The notes under the pieces: generated by a model
What the model saw: the letters and a program-made list of their open reading frames with translations, nothing else
Told to the model about the DNA's origin: nothing
The model's database searches: none
Program-made: the position numbers and the translations under genes
Part shown: piece after piece, positions 6,985 through 7,442 of the stretch
Position numbering within the stretch: the stretch's first letter is position 1
Layout: each line of letters starts with the position of its first letter
Assembly: GCA_031280645.1 (NCBI GenBank)
Contig: JAITGL010000007.1
Span: 1 to 7,442, forward strand
DNA length: 7,442 nucleotides
From: Tannerellaceae bacterium
Lineage (GTDB): Bacteria; Bacteroidota; Bacteroidia; Bacteroidales; Tannerellaceae
Reading direction: 5' to 3'

Positions 6985-7192
6985 GGCCCGATGCGCCGGC
7001 GCATTGGCTTCGCTTAACCTGGTGGGCGTCAGGATGCGGAGGCAATGGCCCGGTTCGGATAATTTGGCCTCAATGCGCCGGCGCGCGGTTATCGGACGGA
7101 TAATTTGGGGGCCGGATGCCGGCGCAACTTTCCCGGTAAAAACAGATGGCCTCAATGTGCCGGCACAATATGGCCGTTCGTGGTGGATGTGT
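6985..7192. repeat. Degenerate left part of phased palindrome array, 41-bp period
   Basis: Palindromes around GCCGGC are centred at 6997 (ATGCGCCGGCGCAT), 7079 (TGCGCCGGCGCG), 7120 (TGCCGGCGCA) and 7161 (TGTGCCGGCACA), with a damaged copy near 7038 (ATGCGGAGGC). The spacing is exactly 41 or 82 bases. The sequence between copies repeats too: CGGATAATTTGG at 7056 and 7097, GGCCTCAATG at 7066 and 7148. These are diverged relatives of the 42-bp units to the right, sharing register and palindrome but with GC-richer spacers. From 6859 to 6984 I see no gene, only GC-rich sequence with one more GCCGGC dyad centred at 6960, out of register by four bases. Confidence 0.7.
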
Positions 7193-7420
7193 AAATTGTG
7201 CCGGCACAATTATCTAAGTTGAGTTGGATTGGTAAAATTGTGCCGGCACATTTATCTAAGTTGAGTTAGATTGGTAAAATTGTGCCGACACAATTATCTA
7301 AGTTGAGTTGGATTGGTAAAATTGTGCCGGCACAATTATCTAAGTTGAGTTGGATCGGTAAAATTGTGCCGGCACATTTATCTAAATCAAGTTGAGGGGC
7401 CAAATTGTGCCGGCACAATC
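7193..7420. repeat. Tandem 42-bp repeat, six copies each with an 18-bp palindrome
   Basis: Units start at 7193, 7235, 7277, 7319, 7361 and 7402 (five intervals of 42, 42, 42, 42 and 41). Each opens with the palindrome AATTGTGCCGGCACAATT, perfect in units 1 and 4. Unit 3 has one change in the centre. Units 2 and 5 share ATT in place of AAT at the right edge, and unit 6 ends in ATC. The 24-base spacer TATCTAAGTTGAGTTGGA... ending TTGGTAA is nearly identical in units 1-4, diverges in unit 5 and is replaced by unrelated sequence after 7420. Because spacers are the same, this is not a CRISPR array. No reading frame runs convincingly through it. The period of 42 bp equals four turns of B-DNA, placing all palindromes on one face of the helix. 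Confidence 0.95.
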
Positions 7421-7442
7421 GGGGCAAAAAAAATCGGCGGGA

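Noticed and set aside
7211..7220. TTATCTAAG repeats as DnaA boxes
   Set aside because: Only six of nine positions match TTATCCACA, lacking the CACA end that DnaA requires.
6817..7222. Open frames on both strands in the right-hand region
   Set aside because: They are short, overlapping, rich in R, P, G and A from GC-rich DNA, and look like no family; they coincide with the degenerate repeat.
7193..7420. CRISPR-like array of palindromic repeats
   Set aside because: The sequences between palindromes are nearly identical from unit to unit, so there are no unique spacers, and no cas gene is in the window.
7193..7420. TAAAATTG in every repeat as a -7 promoter box
   Set aside because: It differs from TAnnTTTG by one base, but no TTTG lies 19-21 bases upstream in any unit.

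Overview
The window looks like chromosomal DNA from a member of the Bacteroidota, probably order Bacteroidales. Four promoters fit the unusual Bacteroidota consensus (TTTG, 19-20 bases, TAnnTTTG). Start codons lack Shine-Dalgarno sequences, both tRNA genes lack an encoded CCA end, and the gene order rsfS-ftsH-cdsA is typical of the group.

Bases 1-760 hold no intact gene I trust. They begin with a 22-bp perfect palindrome (4-25). Next come a short RHS-like peptide remnant broken by a frameshift (150-221) and a relic of an XRE/CI-type phage repressor (228-662). I see nothing further in 26-149 or 663-760. An exported DUF2264 protein of unknown function follows (761-1975).

The middle is a tRNA section. 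A CAT-anticodon tRNA on the plus strand (2056-2129) and a tRNA-Gln(CTG) on the minus strand (2312-2382) converge, each with its own strong hairpin terminator between them. The tRNA-Gln promoter interleaves with the divergent promoter of the rsfS-ftsH-cdsA operon (2484-5607). That operon links ribosome silencing, membrane proteolysis and phospholipid synthesis. Its genes are 8 bases apart (rsfS/ftsH) and overlapping by 4 bases (ftsH/cdsA, sharing GTGA). A convergent GT-B glycosyltransferase (5674-6798, minus) has its own promoter next to the right-hand non-coding region.

The right end (6859-7442) contains no credible gene. Its main content is an array of palindromes centred on GCCGGC, spaced exactly 41 or 42 bp from about 6991 to 7420. 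The rightmost units are nearly identical; copies to the left are increasingly degenerate but keep the register. Strand composition flips from strongly C-rich to G-rich on the plus strand near the start of this array. This phased array is the most unusual thing in the window, and I cannot assign it to a known system.
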